The position numbers and the translations under genes were made by a program. A DNA stretch of 64,000 nucleotides, taken from assembly GCA_019930625.1 (NCBI GenBank), contig CP082844.1:5456001-5520000 (forward strand), read 5' to 3'. The notes beneath the pieces are model-generated. The model had not been told where the DNA came from and made no database searches. It saw only the letters and a list, made by a program, of their open reading frames with translations. How positions within the stretch are numbered: the first letter of the stretch is position 1; each line of letters begins with the position of its first letter. Source of the stretch: Nocardia asteroides. Its GTDB lineage: Bacteria; Actinomycetota; Actinomycetes; Mycobacteriales; Mycobacteriaceae. Below are positions 62,398 to 64,000 of the stretch, piece by piece.

Positions 62398-62516
62398 TCA
62401 ACGGCTCGGGCTACCTGGAGTCGCTGATGAACGAGTTGAAGCCGCCCTCACGGTGGCCGTCGTGGGCATGCGCCAACTGACGTTCCAGTGCGGAACGCAG
62501 CGCGGGGCTGGCGACG

Positions 62517-62700
62517 GTGCGTCACCCTGCGGTGACCTGCTCTGAGCAACTGCACCACATATTGCTCGGGAAGCTCGGTAACGGTCCGATCCCAGTCGAT
62601 CACGCGGCACGCCGAATGGCGACGAGTGCCCACAGCCTGCAGCGGGAACTGGCGGGCGAAGGCACCACATGGCGCCGCGAACTCGACCGTGCTCGCCGGC
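62517..62700 (+). pseudogene. AraC-family regulator, helix-turn-helix remnant
   Basis: The frame contains ILLGKLGNGPIPVDHAARRM, SAHSLQRELAGEGTTWRREL and DRARR, which match the first half of an AraC C-terminal DNA-binding domain (pattern VEEAARRLGVSPRTLQRRLAEEGT). Similarity ends at about 62700 and the second helix-turn-helix is missing. No N-terminal sensor domain is present. Confidence 0.6.
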
Positions 62701-63023
62701 ATCCGCGACCACACCGAGAAGCGGCCCAGCACCGGCCCCGCCTGCCTCACCACGCTAGAGCCCACTCCCATCGCTACCTTTCGCAGCTTGCCGCTACACC
62801 CGAACACCACGCTGATGGGATTGCTACCGACTGGCCGATCGACCCCCGCCTGAGCGTAGATGCCCAGCGCCCTGTTCGAAACGGCCCACACCGAAAATTA
62901 ACTTTTCTGACAAAAACAAACTCGGGATAGCGAGAACCGCTCTCTTCGCCCGGCACCTCGGCCTGGACGGCTGGCAGCACTGTCCGGCCGATCATTCCAG
63001 CCGGTCCTCCCGGGCAAGCCGGA
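62701..63023. other. Stretch without a recognisable gene
   Basis: No protein motif, repeat or hairpin of note was found between the AraC remnant and the CGNR gene end. Confidence 0.4.
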
Positions 63024-63611
63024 TCAGATGACACCCGTCCGTGCGGCAGTCCTGGTCTTGCGCTGGTTGGCATTGAAGCGCGCCTTCTTCTGACGATTCC
63101 CGCACGTGTTCATGTCACACCATTTGCGGGTGCGACTCTGGCTGGTATCGAAGAAGGCGGCTCGGCAGGTTGGCGATGCGCACAAGGCCAATTTTCCGTC
63201 TCGTTCGCCTGCGATGATGCTGATCGCGTCGGCGGCGATCACGCCTAGGGCATCTTCTACGCTGGAAGCCGAGCTGAGTCGCCATCGACGGCTGCCCTCG
63301 GGCGTCAGGACGGCCGCCGCCCGACCCTGAATGCTGCAGTCATTGATGACTTGAACAGCAGACGCAGGAAGACCGTCTCCGATCGCGGCCGCTGTCGCGG
63401 CGGCGTGAATTGATTCCCTCAGTTCCCGAGCGAGTTCGAGCTGGGCTGCGGTGCAGGCGTCCACGGCCAGGCCGTTCACGACCAGCCAGTCGACGAGTCG
63501 CTGCGGCGTGGGAATGCGTTCCACCGGGTCGCCATGACGCTCCGACAGAGTCCCCGTGAAGCTGGTCGCTAGCACGTTACCGAGGCGAAAGTCAGGGAAC
63601 CCAGCAGGCAT
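63024..63611 (-). CDS. CGNR zinc-finger transcriptional regulator (ABATE domain)
   Basis: 195 residues from the ATG at 63611. The N-terminal part is the stress-linked ABATE domain (FRLGNVLATSFTGTL at the start, LVDWLVVNGLAV later). The C-terminal zinc finger is complete: CASPTCRAAFFDTSQ, RTRKWCDMNTCGNRQKKARF, giving Cys-x4-Cys and the CGNR signature. Such proteins are presumed DNA-binding regulators. It is divergent from an epoxide hydrolase gene, and two matching operator-like sites lie in the 103-bp gap, one touching its own ribosome site, so autoregulation plus control of the hydrolase is likely (inference). Confidence 0.88.
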   Translation of the reverse strand: MPAGFPDFRLGNVLATSFTGTLSERHGDPVERIPTPQRLVDWLVVNGLAVDACTAAQLELARELRESIHAAATAAAIGDGLPASAVQVINDCSIQGRAAAVLTPEGSRRWRLSSASSVEDALGVIAADAISIIAGERDGKLALCASPTCRAAFFDTSQSRTRKWCDMNTCGNRQKKARFNANQRKTRTAARTGVI

Positions 63612-63612
63612 G

Positions 63613-63630
63613 GAACCACCTTAGCGGGTT
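63613..63630. promoter_or_regulatory. Operator-like site 1 (next to CGNR start)
   Basis: GAACCACCTTAGCGGGTT matches site 2 (63655-63672) at 15 of 18 positions, with the same imperfect GAACC/GGTT dyad around a CTTAGC core. It sits 2 bp from the CGNR start codon and overlaps its ribosome site. Confidence 0.55.
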
Positions 63631-63654
63631 GCCGGCCGCCGCCGGGGCATGTTA

Positions 63655-63672
63655 GAACCGTCTTAGCCGGTT
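63655..63672. promoter_or_regulatory. Operator-like site 2 (upstream of epoxide hydrolase)
   Basis: GAACCGTCTTAGCCGGTT is the second copy, exactly 42 bp (four helical turns) from site 1 and 43 bp before the hydrolase start. The phasing would let one protein bind both sites on the same DNA face. Confidence 0.55.
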
Positions 63673-63714
63673 CCAGGTAAGCCGTTGCCGGTTCCGCGAT
63701 GACCAGGAGGTCTC

Positions 63715-64000
63715 ATGCCCACACTTGGCCACCTCGACCCCGTTCTCACGCCCGCCCCCGTAGTGGTGCATGCATTCGAAGCCCACGCACCTGACGCCGA
63801 CCTCGACGATCTGCGCGCGCGGCTGGCCGTAGCGCGGCTACCGGAGACCGAGACGGTCTATCGCGCCGCGCCCGGCCCTCGCCGATGGGAACAGGGCGTC
63901 CCTCTCGCCGACCTCGTCGATGTCGTGAACTACTGGCGCACCGGGTACGACTGGCGTTCGTTCGAAGAGCGCCTCAACCGGATCGGCCAGTTCCGCACGA
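63715..64000 (+). CDS. Epoxide hydrolase N-terminal part (cut by window edge)
   Basis: The first 95 codons of a gene continuing beyond the window, from an ATG with CAGGAGG 5 bp upstream. LDDLRARLAVARLPETE and DLVDVVNYWRTGYDWRSFE, ERLNRIGQF form the EHN domain that precedes the alpha/beta-hydrolase core of microsomal-type epoxide hydrolases. The catalytic residues lie beyond the edge. It is divergent from the CGNR gene that probably regulates it. Confidence 0.88.
   Translation, partial: MPTLGHLDPVLTPAPVVVHAFEAHAPDADLDDLRARLAVARLPETETVYRAAPGPRRWEQGVPLADLVDVVNYWRTGYDWRSFEERLNRIGQFRT

Noticed and set aside
1-64000. CRISPR arrays, tRNA or rRNA genes, prophage or integrative-element ends
   Set aside because: No regularly spaced repeats, tRNA-like cloverleaf or integrase gene was seen; the only mobile trace is the IS5-type tail.

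Overview
The window reads as a chromosome segment of a high-GC actinobacterium, most likely a Nocardia or a close mycolate-containing relative (inference). The pointers are the modular type I polyketide synthases (PKS), a lipoprotein class A beta-lactamase with a LysR neighbour, a SARP/NB-ARC/TPR regulator, a fasciclin lipoprotein, many GTG starts and ATGA/GTGA overlaps. No rRNA, tRNA, CRISPR array or intact insertion sequence was found.

Left third (1-28.6 kb): part of a PKS cluster, all on the + strand. A partial chain-terminating thioesterase runs in from the left edge. Next comes a 5499-residue starter PKS: KSQ-AT-DH-ACP loading module, then two fully reducing modules. A 3621-residue PKS with two KS-AT-DH-KR-ACP modules follows, then a hotdog thioesterase-like protein. 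From motifs, the line should start with propionate (KSQ plus YASH-type AT), add methylmalonate and malonate with full reduction, then add two units leaving double bonds. That gives an 8-methylundeca-2,4-dienoyl chain, or its 2,8-dimethyl form if the odd fourth extender AT takes methylmalonate. The last PKS ends in a docking tail, not a thioesterase, so the chain must pass to further PKS proteins, perhaps the one whose TE lies at the left edge.

28.6-44 kb: a FadH-type 2,4-dienoyl-CoA reductase (convergent), a LysR/serine-hydrolase pair, a divergent lipoprotein class A beta-lactamase, a glycerophosphodiesterase, a VOC protein, and two converging units that look like a lipid/glycan set (PlsC, PIG-L, CocE-type hydrolase; GT2-like and GT4 glycosyltransferases). 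Then come an alpha/beta hydrolase, gene remnants and a cytochrome P450. A 274-bp inverted repeat (30866-31139 and 42160-42433) bounds about 11 kb of this region and carries the 3' end of the serine hydrolase gene in both copies.

44-64 kb: a SARP regulator divergent from three overlapping small genes of unknown function (membrane peptide, short-repeat protein, charged protein), then a zone rich in decayed genes (TetR with two frameshifts, methyltransferase and IS5-type transposase tails, ROK and AraC fragments, a LuxR regulator split by an in-frame TGA). Among these are intact genes for an HDAC-like deacetylase, an orphan amino-acid-binding lipoprotein, an NDH-2-like flavoprotein, a fasciclin lipoprotein, a complete sugar ABC importer and a CGNR regulator. 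The CGNR gene is divergent from an epoxide hydrolase gene cut by the right edge, and the two share a pair of matching operator-like sites.
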